In this document: positions 1-8,725 of the stretch, one piece after another
Numbering within the stretch: position 1 is the first letter of the stretch
Layout of the letters: each line of letters begins with the position of its first letter
DNA from: Kribbella caucasensis
Lineage (GTDB): Bacteria > Actinomycetota > Actinomycetes > Propionibacteriales > Kribbellaceae
Direction: 5' to 3'
Assembly (NCBI RefSeq): GCF_004361855.1
Contig: NZ_SNWQ01000001.1
Coordinates: 558,001-622,000, forward strand
Length of the DNA: 64,000 bases
Notes under the pieces: generated by a model
What the model saw: the letters and a program-made list of their open reading frames with translations, nothing else
The model's database searches: none
What the model was told of the DNA's origin: nothing
Made by a program: the position numbers and the translations under genes

Positions 1-130
1 GCCGGTCGACATCGCGGCGGACGGTGCGCGGACTCACCTCCAGCCGTTCGGCCAGCAGGGCACCCGGCCAGTCGCGGCGGGCCTGGAGCAGCGACAGCAG
101 CGCGAGGAGTCGAGCCGAGGTTTCGGACAT
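1..130 (-). CDS. WYL/DeoR-type HTH regulator, N-terminal fragment
   Basis: The gene runs off the left edge, so only about 43 N-terminal residues are present. They begin MSETSARLLALLSLLQ and continue into RDWPGALLAERLEVSPRTVRRD, the HTH_11 winged helix typical of YafY-like WYL-domain regulators. The same signature occurs in the complete WYL regulator at 13033-13992. It faces the ABC exporter at 243-2026 across about 112 bases, so local control of that exporter is the simplest inference. The effector domain lies outside the window and cannot be judged. Confidence 0.75.
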   Translation of the reverse strand, partial: MSETSARLLALLSLLQARRDWPGALLAERLEVSPRTVRRDVDR

Positions 131-242
131 GGCTCCAGATTGCCAGAAGTAACGGCCAGAACCTGTCCTCTACTCCTGGAAATGTGGTCCTCATCAAGCC
201 CGAGAACAGCCTCAAGATCAGCCCCGATGAAGGAGACATCCC

Positions 243-1217
243 GTGATCAGCACCCGAGAGCTCACCAAGGACTTCGTGGTGAGCCGTACCGAGACCGTGC
301 ACGCGGTGCGCGGCATCAGCCTGGACGTCGAACCCGGCGAACTGGTCGCCGTCCTCGGCCCGAACGGCGCCGGCAAGACCACGACCCTGCGGATGCTCAC
401 CACCCTGATCGCCCCGACGTCCGGCACCGCCAAGGTCGCCGGGTACGACGTGACCACCCACTCCAGCCAGGTACGCCGCCGGATCGGGTACGTCGGCCAG
501 GGCAACGGCGCGGGTCACTCCCAGCGGGTCGGAGACGAACTGCTCGGTCAGGGCGTCATCTACGGACTCGACCGGCGCTCGGCGAAGCGGCGTACCGAAG
601 AACTGCTGGAGTCGCTCGAGCTGAAGGACCTCGCCCAGCGCAAGGTGTCCGACCTGTCCGGTGGTCAGCGCCGGCGGCTGGACGTCGCGATGGGTCTGGT
701 GCACGCGCCCGGGCTGTTGTTCCTGGACGAGCCGTCGACGGGACTCGATCCGCAGAACCGGGCGAACCTGTGGGACCACATCCTGCGGATGCGCGAGCAG
801 TACTCGATGACGATCGTGCTGACCACGCACTACCTGGACGAAGCGGACTCGATGGCCGAGCGGGTGGTCGTGGTCGATCACGGCGAGGTGATCGCGGACG
901 ACACCGCGGACGCGCTCAAGCGCAAGCTCGCCGGCGACCGGCTGCACCTGACCGTCGGCCCGAGCAACCAGTCCCGAGTTCGTGAGCTCGCCGCGCAACT
1001 GCCTGGCGCGGGCGAGATCCAGGTCGATGGCGACCAGGTCCTCGTCCGGGTCGCGGACGGACCTGCCGCGTTGCCGATCCTGATCGGCGCGGCCCAGCAG
1101 AACGGCGTACCGGTGGCGACGGCGCAGGTGCATCGCCCGACGCTCGACGACGTTTTCCTCAACCTCACCGGCCGCAGCCTGCGCGAGGCCGACTCGAACG
1201 GAAAGGCCGCAGCATGA
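243..1217 (+). CDS. ABC exporter ATP-binding subunit, DrrA type
   Basis: The 324-residue cytoplasmic ATPase would power the permease encoded next. Walker A is GPNGAGKTT near residue 40, the signature is LSGGQRRRLDVAMGL, Walker B is LLFLDEPSTGLDP and the switch histidine lies in TTHYL. After the roughly 220-residue ATPase core comes the C-terminal extension typical of daunorubicin-resistance (DrrA) ATPases, including PTLDDVFLNLTGR. The start is GTG with AAGGAGA a few bases upstream. It overlaps the permease start as ATGA, so the two are translationally coupled. The family exports drugs or lipids; the actual substrate is unknown. Confidence 0.93.
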   Translation: MISTRELTKDFVVSRTETVHAVRGISLDVEPGELVAVLGPNGAGKTTTLRMLTTLIAPTSGTAKVAGYDVTTHSSQVRRRIGYVGQGNGAGHSQRVGDELLGQGVIYGLDRRSAKRRTEELLESLELKDLAQRKVSDLSGGQRRRLDVAMGLVHAPGLLFLDEPSTGLDPQNRANLWDHILRMREQYSMTIVLTTHYLDEADSMAERVVVVDHGEVIADDTADALKRKLAGDRLHLTVGPSNQSRVRELAAQLPGAGEIQVDGDQVLVRVADGPAALPILIGAAQQNGVPVATAQVHRPTLDDVFLNLTGRSLREADSNGKAAA

Positions 1218-2026
1218 CCACCCTGATCGCTTCCACAGTGAAGATCGACGCGCCCGCGATCGGCCGAAGGAGCCTGCTCCGCGACATCGGGATCGTGATG
1301 ACGCGTGAGTTGAAGCCGGTCCTCCGGGATCCGTTCTCGTTGCTGTTCGGGATGATCCAGCCGCTGTTCTTCCTGGCGCTGTTCGGGCCGCTGCTCGCCG
1401 GGTCGATGGGCGGCAGCCTCGGCGGGGGCGTCTGGCAGTGGTTCGTGCCGTCGATCCTGGTGATGACCACGCTGTTCGGTACGTCGACGACAGGCGCGAA
1501 CCTGTTGTTCGAGTTCCAGACCGGTGCGCACGAGCGGATGCTGGTGACGCCGTTGTCCCGGTCGTCGCTGCTGATCGGGCGGGCGCTGAAGGAGATGGTG
1601 CCGCTGTTCGGGCAGGCCGTGATCGTGATCGCGGTGATGATTCCGTTCGGGCTCGAGTTGCACGTGGACGGTGTGCTCGTCGGGCTGGCGTTGCTGGCCG
1701 TGTTCGGGATCGGGCTGGGCGCGTTCAGCTACGCGCTGGCGATCGCGGTGCGGAAGCAGGACTGGATGTTCTGGATGGTGCAGCAGACGTTCCTGTTCCC
1801 GTTGATGATCCTGTCCGGGATGCTGCTACCGCTGGAGACCGGGCCCGGCTGGATGCAGGTCGCGTCGAAGTTCAACCCGCTCTCCTACCTCGTGGACGCC
1901 GAGCGGACGCTGTTCGCCGGCGATGTGTGGTCGTCGGCAGTGCTGTGGGGTTGGCTCGCCGCACTGGTGACCGCCGCCCTCGGGCTGACGGTCGGCATCC
2001 GGACGATGCTGCGCTCGGCGGACTGA
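1214..2026 (+). CDS. ABC exporter permease, DrrB/ABC-2 type
   Basis: This is the 270-residue membrane partner of the preceding ATPase, with about six hydrophobic segments and the ABC-2 layout: an amphipathic N-terminus (TRELKPVLRDPFSLLFG), then membrane segments, then the SGMLLPLETGPGWMQ and FNPLSYLVDAERTLF signatures near the C-terminus. Its ATG lies inside the ATPase stop codon. With the ATPase it forms a two-gene exporter of the DrrAB kind, which usually assembles as A2B2. The substrate cannot be read from sequence. Confidence 0.92.
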   Translation: MTTLIASTVKIDAPAIGRRSLLRDIGIVMTRELKPVLRDPFSLLFGMIQPLFFLALFGPLLAGSMGGSLGGGVWQWFVPSILVMTTLFGTSTTGANLLFEFQTGAHERMLVTPLSRSSLLIGRALKEMVPLFGQAVIVIAVMIPFGLELHVDGVLVGLALLAVFGIGLGAFSYALAIAVRKQDWMFWMVQQTFLFPLMILSGMLLPLETGPGWMQVASKFNPLSYLVDAERTLFAGDVWSSAVLWGWLAALVTAALGLTVGIRTMLRSAD

Positions 2027-2319
2027 TCGACCTTGGTTGCGCGAGGCAACGAGCGGAGATCGACCAAGTAGTCGCGATACGGCACCCGGTCGAGAGTGTG
2101 CTCATTGTTGCCGGGTGCCGCGAAGTCGACTGGCCGTTCCACCTCGGCGGCATCACGCCGTACCTGGATCGCTCGGGCATCACCGAAAGGTCAACGGCTC
2201 GCGTTTCTTGCCGAAGGGTCGCCGGCCTGGCCTGACCAAGAGCCGCTCGGGGTTGGTGCGGAGCCGGAAGCCCGTTCCGGCCCCAGCAGCTTGTCGGACC
2301 TTCAACACCAACGCGGGAG
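2027..2319. other. intergenic DNA without a recognisable gene
   Basis: No convincing gene is seen here. The stretch contains a perfect 10-bp inverted repeat, CGGCACCCGG at 2080-2089 and its complement at 2111-2120, with a 21-base loop. A short minus-strand frame (MERPVDFAAPGNNEH...) is open here but runs on into the permease gene and resembles no family known to me. Confidence 0.5.
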
Positions 2320-2385
2320 CTTGACCAACATCGCGGGACCTTGAACACCGCACGCCTTGTTCAAGGTCCCCGTTTGTTGGTCAAG
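2320..2385. terminator. nested inverted repeat between convergent genes, candidate bidirectional terminator
   Basis: The inner stem has 13 base pairs (2335-2347 with 2358-2370, GGGACCTTGAACA and complement) around a 10-base loop. An outer 11-bp stem (2320-2330, CTTGACCAACA, with 2375-2385) flanks it. It lies between the plus-strand ABC operon and the minus-strand hydrolase operon, where a bidirectional terminator would be expected. There is no clear T tract. A near-direct repeat of one arm, GGACCTTCAACACC, sits just upstream at 2297-2310. Confidence 0.55.
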
Positions 2386-2402
2386 GTTCGGTGGAGCCAG
2401 CT

Positions 2403-3254
2403 CTACCTCGGCGGCGCCGTGTGCTCGAGGATCGCGGGGATGGCGACGTCCCAGACAGGCTCGGGGAGCTCGTGGCCGGCGCCCTCCAGGAGGATCAGCC
2501 GGGCGTCGCGGATCTCGCGGGCCAGGGTCTCGCCGTGCGCCGGTGGGAACAGCGGGTCCTCAGTCCCGTGCAGGATCAAGGCCGGTACTGCGATCTCGCC
2601 CAGGCGCGGCCGCATCGGACTGTCGTCGTCCCCGGCGAGAATCCAGGGGTTGGTCGTCGCGGCCGCGAGATCGTTGGTCCGCTCGATCACGTGCCGGAGC
2701 AGCTCACGCCGCGCGGGTTCGTCATACGGGAGGGTGCCGGCGTAGAGGCGCTCGTCCGCGATCAACGCCGTGAGCGCGGCTTCGGGGTCGGACCAGTCCG
2801 TCGGCGGCCCCTCGGCGGTGAAGCTAGCCTGGATCCGCTCGGCGGGCGGTGGCAGATCGTCGCCGAGCGGACTGGTGGCGATCAGGGTGACAGTGCGGAC
2901 CACGTCCGGGAAGTCGAGCACCAGCTGCTGGGCGATGCCGCCGCCCGCCGAGAGCCCGACGATGTGGGCCTTCTCGATGCCGAGCGCGTCCAGGATGCCG
3001 ACCGCGTCGAGGACCAAGTCGCGGCCGGTGTACTGCGGTTCGCCGGCCGGGTAGTGCACCGAGCGGCCCGTATCCCGGTGGTCGTACCGGATCACGTACC
3101 GCGGTCCGGCGGCGAGCCGCTCGCAGAACGGGGTCTCCCAGTAGTCCATCGAGGCGGAGAGACCGTGGATCAGCAGCACCGGCGGGTCAGCCGGATCCCC
3201 GAACGTCTCGACACAGAGCTCGACCTCGTTCGCCTTCACCAGTTGCTCAGACAT
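2403..3254 (-). CDS. alpha/beta-fold hydrolase
   Basis: This is a cytoplasmic alpha/beta hydrolase of about 283 residues. The oxyanion region is LLIHGLSASMDYW and the nucleophile elbow is GLSAGG. The acid is probably in the LHGTEDPLFPP loop and the catalytic histidine in GAGHELPEPVW near the C-terminus. The ATG at 3254 is preferred over an in-frame start at 3263 because GAAGGA lies eight bases upstream. It follows the DUF1772 gene by 12 bases, so it is the last gene of a three-gene operon facing the AraC regulator. The substrate is unknown; ester or lactone hydrolysis is typical. Confidence 0.88.
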   Translation of the reverse strand: MSEQLVKANEVELCVETFGDPADPPVLLIHGLSASMDYWETPFCERLAAGPRYVIRYDHRDTGRSVHYPAGEPQYTGRDLVLDAVGILDALGIEKAHIVGLSAGGGIAQQLVLDFPDVVRTVTLIATSPLGDDLPPPAERIQASFTAEGPPTDWSDPEAALTALIADERLYAGTLPYDEPARRELLRHVIERTNDLAAATTNPWILAGDDDSPMRPRLGEIAVPALILHGTEDPLFPPAHGETLAREIRDARLILLEGAGHELPEPVWDVAIPAILEHTAPPR

Positions 3255-3266
3255 GCGGCCCATCCT

Positions 3267-3815
3267 TCACTGACTCACCGGCATCTGCCAGCCCGGATTG
3301 CTGTACGCCGCCGCGGCGGGCTGGGGTTGGGCAGTCGACCGATCCGTGCACGCGGTCAGCCCGAGTCCGAAGGCGATGACGCCGAGGACACACGCCACCG
3401 CGCGCAGGTGGTTCGCCGGAGTCCATCGGTCCAGGTACTTCGACCACTCCGCGGCGCCGGCCGTCGTCGTCGGATCAACGGCGGCGAGCTGGTCGTTCAG
3501 CGGGATGTTGATCGCGAAGCTGACCACGATCACGCCGACCAGGTACAGCGCCGAACCCGCGACCAGCCACCACTTGCCCGGGGCGTCGCGAACGAGCGCG
3601 AGGATCGCGAGCGCCATGCAGACGAGTGCCGTGCCCACGAAGACCAGCAGGAACAACGGGTTCTGGATCCGGACGTTGATCAGGTTCATCGCCGCGGCGC
3701 CCTGCCCGGCCGGCATCCGTTCCAGCGAGCCCATCACAGCGGTACTGAAGGCGAAGAACAAACCACCCATCAACGCCGTGCCGGTGAGAGCCGCGAAGGT
3801 GAGGATCCTGGTCAT
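3267..3815 (-). CDS. DUF1772 (anthrone oxygenase-like) membrane protein
   Basis: This integral membrane protein of about 182 residues has four predicted helices. It has the DUF1772 pattern: GGLFFAFSTAVM in the first helix, NLINVRIQNPLFLLVFVGTAL in the second and SFAINIPLNDQLAAV in the loop after the third, ending with YLDRWTPANHLRAVA. Some relatives act as anthrone oxygenases, but most bacterial members are uncharacterised. The ATG at 3815 overlaps the NmrA stop as ATGA, so coupled translation is likely. Its partnership with an NmrA reductase and a hydrolase suggests a small oxidative detoxification pathway, which is an inference. Confidence 0.85.
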   Translation of the reverse strand: MTRILTFAALTGTALMGGLFFAFSTAVMGSLERMPAGQGAAAMNLINVRIQNPLFLLVFVGTALVCMALAILALVRDAPGKWWLVAGSALYLVGVIVVSFAINIPLNDQLAAVDPTTTAGAAEWSKYLDRWTPANHLRAVACVLGVIAFGLGLTACTDRSTAQPQPAAAAYSNPGWQMPVSQ

Positions 3816-4654
3816 GCCGACCACGCTCCGCTCTGCGCGACGCTCCGCGCCCAGTCGGTGAAGTCCCGCGGCTCCCGGCCAAGAACCTCCTGGACGCCGT
3901 CGGAGATGTACTCCGACCGGTGGTTCCGGATCACGGCGAACAGGTCCCGGACAGACTCGGCGTCCTCAAGGGTCAGGAAGTCCGACAGCTCCGCGACATG
4001 TTGCTCCGGTTCGAGGTCGACGTTTGCGATCGGCCGGCCGGTCGCGGCGGAAAGCTCCTCGGCGACCTCGGTCATGGTGAGGGTGCGCGGTCCGGACAGC
4101 GAGTAGGTCTTGCCGGTGTGGCTCTCGTCCAGGAGGACGGCGGCCATCACGTCGCCGACGTCGTTGGTGTCGATCCACGCCTCGGCGCCGGTGCCGGCGG
4201 AGACCCGGATCTCGCCGGCCATCACGTAGTCGTAGAGGAAGTCCTCGCTGAAGCCCTGCATGAACCAGGCGGGCCGGATGATCGTCCAGTCGGCGCCACT
4301 CTCCTTGACTGCGTACTCCAGTTCCAGGCTGCCCTCGTAGACGGCGAACTCGCGACCAGGACTGCCGACGCCACGACCGGACAGCAGGACCACTCGGCGC
4401 AGCCCTTCGGCGGCCGCCTGCTTGATGAACCTGCCGGCCTGCGCAAGACCGGTCGGCCCGACCGGCGGTGCAAGGTAGGCCGTGTCGATACCGGCCGCGG
4501 TGCCTGCCCACGTGCCCTCGTCGTACCAGTCGAAGCGCTGCTCGCTCGAACGCGAAGCCAGCCGGACCGGGGTGCCGTTCGCCTCGAGCTGCGCGACGAC
4601 GCGGCGGCCTGTCTTGCCCTTACCACCCAGGATGAGAATCGGTGTCGTTGTCAT
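3812..4654 (-). CDS. NmrA-like NAD(P)-binding atypical short-chain dehydrogenase
   Basis: The 280-residue Rossmann protein begins ILILGGKGKTGRRVVAQL, a glycine-rich dinucleotide-binding loop of the NmrA/YtfG class. VRLASRS marks the end of beta-2. Later it has RPAWFMQGFSEDFL and the NDVGDVMAAVL motif seen in NAD(P)H:quinone oxidoreductase-like NmrA proteins. There is no classical YxxxK pair, which is usual for atypical members. It is the first gene of the operon controlled from the divergent region 4655-4739. It may be a redox sensor or a reductase. Confidence 0.87.
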   Translation of the reverse strand: MTTTPILILGGKGKTGRRVVAQLEANGTPVRLASRSSEQRFDWYDEGTWAGTAAGIDTAYLAPPVGPTGLAQAGRFIKQAAAEGLRRVVLLSGRGVGSPGREFAVYEGSLELEYAVKESGADWTIIRPAWFMQGFSEDFLYDYVMAGEIRVSAGTGAEAWIDTNDVGDVMAAVLLDESHTGKTYSLSGPRTLTMTEVAEELSAATGRPIANVDLEPEQHVAELSDFLTLEDAESVRDLFAVIRNHRSEYISDGVQEVLGREPRDFTDWARSVAQSGAWSA

Positions 4655-4679
4655 GGCATAAGTTCAGCTCGACCGAGTG

Positions 4680-4698
4680 AGACAAACCATGGTTGTCT
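4680..4698. promoter_or_regulatory. inverted repeat operator candidate, AraC/NmrA divergent region
   Basis: AGACAA and TTGTCT flank a 7-base spacer, ACCATGG. The repeat sits midway between the two divergent starts at 4654 and 4740, where a shared operator would be placed. The binding protein is unknown; the adjacent AraC regulator is the first candidate. Confidence 0.4.
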
Positions 4699-4739
4699 GG
4701 CGCATTTCCATGTCTGAAAGTCTCAGCTAGGCTTTCGGC

Positions 4740-5678
4740 ATGGACGTGCTCGACGATCTGCTGGCCGGCACCCGGGCCCGGGGCGGGGTCTTCAACCTGA
4801 CCATCCTGGATCCACCGTGGGGCCTGCAGATCCGCGACGAGGCACCACTCGCCCTGGCGACCCTGGTCCGCGGCTCGGCCTGGATCATGCGCGACGGCCT
4901 GGCCCCGGTCCGGCTGGAGGAAGGTGACGTCGCGGTTCTCCGCGGCACCGAGCCGTACGTCGTGGCCGACGAGCCGGACACCGAGCCAAACCTGAGGATC
5001 CACCCGGGCGGCATCTGCGAACCGTTGCCAGGGGCACCCATCGACTACAGCGCCCGACTCGGCGTCCGGACGTACGGCCGCCGTCCCGAGGGCGAGGCAA
5101 TGGTTGTCAGCGGCACCTATCAGCTGGAGGGCGACGTCAGCCGCCGACTGCTCGCGGCACTGCCTCCCGTGCTGGTGGTCCCGGCGTCCGAGGTCGCCGG
5201 ACACGTGATGGACATGGTGCTCGGTGAGATCCAGCGCGACGAACCAGGCCAGCAGAGCGTGCTCGACCGATGGCTCGACCTAGCGCTGATCACCACCCTG
5301 CGGGCGTGGTTCGCCAGGCCCGAGTCACACGCGCCGGGTTGGTACCAGGCGCAGAGCGATCCCGTGGTGGGCCTGGCGTTGCGGTTGCTGCACGAGGACC
5401 CGGCGTACCAGTGGAGTGTTGTCGAGTTGGCCGCGCGCACCGGCGTATCGCGGGCCAGCCTGGCTCGTCGCTTCACCGCTCTGGTCGGCGATGCCCCGAT
5501 GTCGTACCTCACCGGCTGGCGGATCACCCTCGCTGCGGACCGGCTGAGGGAGACCAACGACACCGTCGAATCCATCGCCCGCCGCGTCGGCTACGCGAAC
5601 GCCTTCGCCTTGTCGGTCGCGTTCAAGCGAGTCCGCGGTATCAGCCCGACCGCTCACCGTCGGGCTTCAGCTGCTTGA
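4740..5678 (+). CDS. AraC-family transcriptional regulator with cupin sensor domain
   Basis: The 312-residue regulator has an N-terminal cupin-like domain of the AraC_binding family (about residues 5-190, including GDVAVLRGTEPYVV). A C-terminal double helix-turn-helix covers about residues 215-310 (WSVVELAARTGVSRASLARRF and ESIARRVGYANAFALSVAFKR, ending GISPTAHR). It is divergent from the NmrA-DUF1772-hydrolase operon, the likely regulon. Its last 12 bases overlap the 3' end of the convergent MFS gene. Confidence 0.92.
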   Translation: MDVLDDLLAGTRARGGVFNLTILDPPWGLQIRDEAPLALATLVRGSAWIMRDGLAPVRLEEGDVAVLRGTEPYVVADEPDTEPNLRIHPGGICEPLPGAPIDYSARLGVRTYGRRPEGEAMVVSGTYQLEGDVSRRLLAALPPVLVVPASEVAGHVMDMVLGEIQRDEPGQQSVLDRWLDLALITTLRAWFARPESHAPGWYQAQSDPVVGLALRLLHEDPAYQWSVVELAARTGVSRASLARRFTALVGDAPMSYLTGWRITLAADRLRETNDTVESIARRVGYANAFALSVAFKRVRGISPTAHRRASAA

Positions 5679-6899
5679 TTCGTTTGCTCGCAGCATGCGG
5701 AAGCCGGCGAGGTTCACGAGAGCCAGGATCAGTACGGAGAAGATCAACAGGGCCAGCTGATCGGGCAGCAGCACGATGCCGATGCCGATGGCAAGGACCG
5801 GGATGATCAGGCCGGCGTAGGCGATCAGGAAGAGCGCCGCCAGGACCTCGCCGCGCGACTCCGGTTCGGCCAGGCCGGCGGCGGTGGCGACCGCGGCGCG
5901 GAAGACCAGGCCGACACCCGCGCCGGCGCCGATGCCACCGACCAGGAAGAGCCACAACGCCGGCAGCAGGCCACCGACCGCGAGGGCGATCAGGCCCGCC
6001 GACATCAAGGCGATGCCGAGACGAAGTTGGCGAGCACGGGTGAGACGGACGAAGAGGACCTGACTCGTCGCACCGGCCACGAAGACGGCGAACGTGACGC
6101 CACCAGCGAGCAACCGCGACGGTTGATGCAGCGTGCCGGCCAGGAAGGTCGGGGCGAGTGAAGTGAACAGCGCAAGGATCGCGAAGGCCGCGAACGCCCC
6201 ACCGCCGGTCGCGAAGAACAACGGTTTCGAGGCCGCCGGCAACGCCACCCGCTGCGGCCGGTACGCCGGCCGCGTCTCCCGGCGTTCGACCGTCTCGGGC
6301 ACCAGCGCGACACCCACCGCACTCAGCAGGATGAGCACCAGGAACAACTCGTACGGCCGGTGCAACGGCCTAGACCCGTACTCCGCGAGCAGACCGCCGA
6401 CCAGTGGTCCGAGCGCGAGCCCACCGAGGTTGACCATGCTGGAGATCAACGCCGAACGGCTCGCGTCCTCCTCCGGGCGGGCGATCTGCCGCAGTTCGGA
6501 CAGGTGCGCCGTCGCGGTCGCGGTGAGAACGCCGACACCGACCCCACAGATGAATCGGGCGAGCATCAGCCCCGGAACGTTCTGCCAGACCAGGAAGACC
6601 ACGGCCGACACCGCCTCCGCGAGCACCGCCAGCAGCGCGACCCGGCGACGGCCGAGCCAGTCGGACACGTGCCCGGCCAGGTACAGGCTGGCCATCACAC
6701 CGACCGCGTAGGCGGCGAAGATCACCGTGATCATGAAGGTCGGGAACCCGTCGCGCCGCTGGTAGATCGCGTACAACGGAGTCGGCACCGTGGAAAACGC
6801 CATCGTGATCAGGTACGCCGCGGCGATCAACCAGAAGCCCTTGCCGTGGGCCAACCGCACGCGCGCCTGATCCACCCGGTGACCGGTGAGAGTCGTCAT
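5667..6899 (-). CDS. MFS transporter, drug/metabolite efflux type
   Basis: This major facilitator of about 410 residues has twelve predicted helices. The cytoplasmic loop 2-3 motif is LAGHVSDWLGRRRVALLAV, the family A-motif GxxxDxxGRRR with a slight change. ATG at 6899 (MTTLTGHRV) is chosen; an in-frame TTG at 6935 would add twelve residues overlapping the regulatory region. It is divergent from the LysR gene, whose product probably controls it. The 3' end overlaps the convergent AraC gene by 12 bases. The substrate is unknown. Confidence 0.88.
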   Translation of the reverse strand: MTTLTGHRVDQARVRLAHGKGFWLIAAAYLITMAFSTVPTPLYAIYQRRDGFPTFMITVIFAAYAVGVMASLYLAGHVSDWLGRRRVALLAVLAEAVSAVVFLVWQNVPGLMLARFICGVGVGVLTATATAHLSELRQIARPEEDASRSALISSMVNLGGLALGPLVGGLLAEYGSRPLHRPYELFLVLILLSAVGVALVPETVERRETRPAYRPQRVALPAASKPLFFATGGGAFAAFAILALFTSLAPTFLAGTLHQPSRLLAGGVTFAVFVAGATSQVLFVRLTRARQLRLGIALMSAGLIALAVGGLLPALWLFLVGGIGAGAGVGLVFRAAVATAAGLAEPESRGEVLAALFLIAYAGLIIPVLAIGIGIVLLPDQLALLIFSVLILALVNLAGFRMLRANESSS

Positions 6900-6954
6900 G
6901 GCTCCAGCCTGACCCGCCGAATCTATCGAGTCCAACGAATCTTCTTGCGGACTC

Positions 6955-6973
6955 TTATCGCCGATCTCGATAA
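6955..6973. promoter_or_regulatory. LysR-type box between MFS and LysR genes
   Basis: TTATCG and CGATAA form a perfect 6-bp inverted repeat with a 7-base spacer, which also fits the LysR consensus T-N11-A. It lies between divergent MFS and LysR genes and ends three bases before the LysR start codon, a position suited to autorepression. Confidence 0.55.
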
Positions 6974-6976
6974 TAG

Positions 6977-7885
6977 GTGCCCGTGGACACTCGCCAGTTG
7001 GAGTACTTCGTCGCGGTGGCCGAGGAGCTGAGCTTCACCCGCGCGGCGCAGCGACTGTTCGCGGTCCAGTCCACGGTGTCGGCGGCGGTCCGGGCACTCG
7101 AGACGGATCTGAAGACGACGTTGTTCGATCGCTCGACCCGGCGGGTGACGCTGACCCCGGCCGGCGCGGCTTTGTTGCCTGAGGCAAAGGCCGCGCTGAA
7201 GGCGCTGGACCGGGCCCGGTCCGTGGTCGAGGAGGCGTCGACCGGACTTCGGGGCAGTGTCCGGATCGGGACGATGACCCGGCTCGGGCTGGTCGATCTG
7301 GCCGAACTGCTGGGCGCGTTCTACCAGCGATATCCACTGGTCGAGGTACAGGTGACCACCTCGCCGACCGGATCCAGCGGCCTCGCGGATGACGTCCGGC
7401 ACGGACGACTGGATGTCGCCTTCGTCGGTCTCGGTCGCGCTGATCTGGCCGGGCTGGAGGTGCGGGAGTTGGCCACCGTTCCGTACGTAGTACTGCTGCC
7501 CAGCGCTCATCGGCTCGCCTCGCAGCAGGCGGTGACGCTGGCGGATCTGGCCGGCGAGCGGTTTGTCGACATGCTGCGCGGGTTCGGCAACCGGACCACG
7601 ATGGATCGGGCGTTCGAGCTGGCCGGGATGCGGCGGCGGGTTCAGGTCGAGGTTCCAGACCTCACCACAGTGCCGGACTACGTCCGAGCCGGGTTGGGCG
7701 TGGCCGTAGTACCGGCGCTTGACCTGCAGGACGTGGCGGGCGTGACCGAGCTGCCGTTGACCGGGGCGGACCTGAGCTGGACGTTGTCGGCCATCACCCT
7801 GGCCGGCAAGCGACCGAGCAGAGCGGTGACCGCCCTGCTCGATCTGATGGCCGACGCCATCCGCCCCGAAAGCACCAGCTTCTGA
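6977..7885 (+). CDS. LysR-family transcriptional regulator
   Basis: The 302-residue regulator has the N-terminal winged helix QLEYFVAVAEELSFTRAAQRLFAVQSTVSAAVRALE and a substrate-binding-like effector domain from about residue 90 (GSVRIGTMTRLGLVDLAELLGAF). A GTG at 6977 is used; a second in-frame GTG two codons later is equally plausible. It is divergent from the MFS transporter with a LysR-type dyad between them, so it probably activates or represses that pump in response to a pump substrate. Confidence 0.92.
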   Translation: MPVDTRQLEYFVAVAEELSFTRAAQRLFAVQSTVSAAVRALETDLKTTLFDRSTRRVTLTPAGAALLPEAKAALKALDRARSVVEEASTGLRGSVRIGTMTRLGLVDLAELLGAFYQRYPLVEVQVTTSPTGSSGLADDVRHGRLDVAFVGLGRADLAGLEVRELATVPYVVLLPSAHRLASQQAVTLADLAGERFVDMLRGFGNRTTMDRAFELAGMRRRVQVEVPDLTTVPDYVRAGLGVAVVPALDLQDVAGVTELPLTGADLSWTLSAITLAGKRPSRAVTALLDLMADAIRPESTSF

Positions 7886-7888
7886 CGG

Positions 7889-8725
7889 TCAACCGACCCA
7901 GATCGGCGCCCAGTCGGCCTGCTCGTGGTACCGCCGGAGCTCGGCCATCCCGCTGAGCCAGCCCAGCCAAGCGGCGTACGGCGGCTGCTCGGTGTCGAAG
8001 CCGCTCATCACGAAGGTGAGCCGGGTTTTGCCCTCGGACTCGGCCAGTTCCCAGGTGGTGATCCCGATCCCCGGTCCCCAGTCGACCGACATCTTCCGGC
8101 CCTCTTCCAGGTCGACCACCTTCGCGGCCTGGCCGGCGTCGAGCCCGCCCATCGCGAACCGGCCCCCGACATACGGCTCGATGCCGATCGGGAAGCCGAA
8201 CCACGCGGACGCCTGGTCGGAGTCGGTGAGCGACTCGAAGACCTTGGCGACCGGCGCGTCGATCGACAGCTCGCCGGACAGCTCGGGCGAGGTGAAGTCC
8301 GGCCGGCCGGTCAGCTCGCGGCCCTCGAGCAGGTCGACCAGGTTGGCGAGTGCGAGCGCCCAGAAGGTCTCCAGCACGCCGCGGATACTGGCGCCGGTCA
8401 GCACATCGTTGAAGTCGTAGTGGGTCTGCGAAAGCTTGATCAGGGTCGAGTCGGCGCCCTCCTCGATCAGGGTGATCTCGGTCGTCGTCTCCTCCCCGTC
8501 GAGCAGCCAGCTGAACTTGAGCGACGTGTCGTCGGCGTGCAGCACCTGCTGGTGCGGAGCGTCGCCCTCGGGGACGGAGCGGCCCCAGAACTCGAAGCGC
8601 TCGGGCAGGTCCACCGCGGAGTGCTCGCCGAGCCATTGGTTCAGCGCGGCCGGGTCGGTCAGCGCCTGGTACACCTCTTTGCGGCCGACCTTCGCCCGGG
8701 CCTGGAGGATCGTCGGTTCAGTCAT
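7889..8725 (-). CDS. tandem SRPBCC (AHSA1-type) domain protein
   Basis: The 278-residue soluble protein has two consecutive START-like/AHSA1 folds: residues about 5-130 (KVGRKEVYQALTDPAALNQWLG) and about 145-275 (SIDAPVAKVFESLTDSDQASAWFG). Each carries the typical helix-grip start and a terminal helix. Such proteins bind hydrophobic ligands. It overlaps the upstream ArsR gene by eight bases, the common actinobacterial pairing of an ArsR regulator with an SRPBCC protein. A tandem duplication in one chain is less common than single-domain members. Confidence 0.87.
   Translation of the reverse strand: MTEPTILQARAKVGRKEVYQALTDPAALNQWLGEHSAVDLPERFEFWGRSVPEGDAPHQQVLHADDTSLKFSWLLDGEETTTEITLIEEGADSTLIKLSQTHYDFNDVLTGASIRGVLETFWALALANLVDLLEGRELTGRPDFTSPELSGELSIDAPVAKVFESLTDSDQASAWFGFPIGIEPYVGGRFAMGGLDAGQAAKVVDLEEGRKMSVDWGPGIGITTWELAESEGKTRLTFVMSGFDTEQPPYAAWLGWLSGMAELRRYHEQADWAPIWVG

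Noticed and set aside
2027-2319. gene remnant of a restriction or plasmid protein
   Set aside because: A short frame (MERPVDFAAPGNNEH) hints at one, but there is no second matching segment.
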